Source of the DNA: an uncultured Solobacterium sp.
Lineage (GTDB): Bacteria > Bacillota_I > Bacilli_A > Erysipelotrichales > Erysipelotrichaceae
Assembly: GCA_900546285.1 (NCBI GenBank)
Contig: URCJ01000020.1
Span: 1-32,639, forward strand
Direction: 5' to 3'
Length of the DNA: 32,639 nt
Shown: positions 32,122 through 32,639 of the stretch, in pieces
Layout of the letters: the number at the start of each line of letters is the position of its first letter
Numbering within the stretch: the first letter of the stretch is position 1
The notes under the pieces: generated by a model
Databases searched by the model: none
What the model was told of the DNA's origin: nothing
The model's input: only the letters and a program-made list of their open reading frames with translations
Made by a program: the position numbers and the translations under genes

Positions 32122-32150
32122 TTGAAGATGGAACGCTTTCTAATTATAAT
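32122..32150 (+). promoter_or_regulatory. Promoter of the right-edge gene
   Basis: A -35 TTGAAG (32122-32127), an exact 17-base spacer and a perfect -10 TATAAT (32145-32150). Transcription would start near 32157, about 4 bases before the chosen ATG. This is the best-formed full promoter in the window. Confidence 0.7.
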
Positions 32151-32160
32151 AAGAGCACTT

Positions 32161-32639
32161 ATGGGACAATCTTTAAAATTTGAGAACTTTTTATTGAAAT
32201 ACTGTCAAAATTTAACAGGCTGCAATAATACTACTTCTCTTTTAAAATTTGCCAATGAACTAGATAAAAACCCAAGAGCTGAGGAGCCAGTGCTTTTGTA
32301 TGCTTTACATAATAAAAGAGATTTAAATAAATTTGAAAAATCATTAAGACCTGATTTGCAAGAAAAATTTAGTGAACTAAAACTAGAATTTCAAAAATTT
32401 AAAAACTTAGATGAAATGTTCTTATATAGTTATAATTTAAGTGTTGATTTTAAGAAAGTTTATAGTGCTTATAAATATCACTTACAAGAAACATCTGCTA
32501 ATAATCCTATGAAAAATAGTTATGGTGAATTTTTTAAAAACAAGCTTAAAGAATTAAAGCTTACAAGTTACCATGTTTGTAAAGAGTTAGGATTAAATTT
32601 ATCTAATTTCACCTTCTTCTTAAAAGGAAATAATGAAAA
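32161..32639 (+). CDS. Unrecognised protein, 3' end beyond the window; possible C-terminal helix-turn-helix
   Basis: An open frame of 159 codons runs off the right edge. The start ATG at 32161 is favoured because a promoter places the mRNA start about 4 bases before it; an in-frame ATG at 32128 lies between the -35 and -10 boxes. The product is Lys/Phe/Leu-rich and mostly helical (LQEKFSELKLEFQKFKNL). Near the visible end, GEFFKNKLKELKLTSYHVCK followed by ELGLNLSNFTFFLKG resembles the XRE-like segments of small Firmicutes regulators that accompany toxin-antitoxin or phage genes. This likeness is from memory and moderate. The function stays open, and the next gene would help decide. Confidence 0.6.
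   Translation, partial: MGQSLKFENFLLKYCQNLTGCNNTTSLLKFANELDKNPRAEEPVLLYALHNKRDLNKFEKSLRPDLQEKFSELKLEFQKFKNLDEMFLYSYNLSVDFKKVYSAYKYHLQETSANNPMKNSYGEFFKNKLKELKLTSYHVCKELGLNLSNFTFFLKGNNE

Overview
The window is a compact, AT-rich, almost fully coding stretch of a Bacillota (Firmicutes) chromosome. TGA is used as a stop (the HAD gene ends in TGA before thyA), so this is not the Mycoplasma code. Dimeric-type GlyRS beside dnaG-sigA-trmK, the recJ-apt-relA order, a zinc-ribbon L32 and a PASTA-tailed division PBP fit a Gram-positive gut-type lineage. Erysipelotrichales is my best guess by gestalt, not by search. No tRNA, rRNA, CRISPR array, insertion sequence or phage gene was seen, and no gene-free stretch exceeds 300 bases.

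Layout. (1) 196-3987: a tight three-gene run of a membrane diguanylate cyclase, a short peptide-deformylase homologue and an SNF2-type ATPase, ending in a terminator. (2) 4066-6061: a membrane acyltransferase coupled to an XRE-AbrB fusion regulator, then a HAD phosphatase. (3) 6063-12519: housekeeping genes thyA-folA-glyQS-dnaG-rpoD-trmK, mostly overlapping or nearly abutting. (4) 12541-14973: glycogen phosphorylase. (5) 15093-15792: a mazEF toxin-antitoxin module with its own promoter, operator and terminator. (6) 15833-18566: a lipoprotein convergent with tmcAL, then yceD-rpmF leaving divergently from tmcAL. (7) 18684-22723: a lipoprotein fusing a solute-binding domain to a 5'-nucleotidase C-terminal-like domain, directly followed by a hybrid histidine kinase. 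This looks like a two-protein sensor with no transporter beside it. (8) 22735-22864: an unexplained GC-rich, hairpin-forming intergenic segment ending in a terminator. (9) 22867-27768: a short dcw (division/cell wall) cluster mraZ-rsmH-ftsL-pbp-mraY, preceded by four 10-bp-spaced MraZ boxes. It runs straight into (10) 27768-32047: recJ-apt-relA. (11) 32161 to the edge: the start of an unrecognised gene with a good promoter.

Themes. Most operon junctions are overlaps or gaps of a few bases. Several terminators are built into the last codons of genes (relA; lipoprotein/tmcAL). Several genes lack a Shine-Dalgarno sequence but have a -10 box 6-10 bases before ATG, suggesting leaderless or nearly leaderless mRNAs. 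Three AbrB-fold regulators occur (XRE-AbrB, MazE, MraZ), and for two of them a plausible autoregulatory operator is visible. The most interesting items for follow-up are the SBP/5'-nucleotidase-like sensor pair, the structured RNA-like segment before mraZ, and the visible MraZ and MazE operators.
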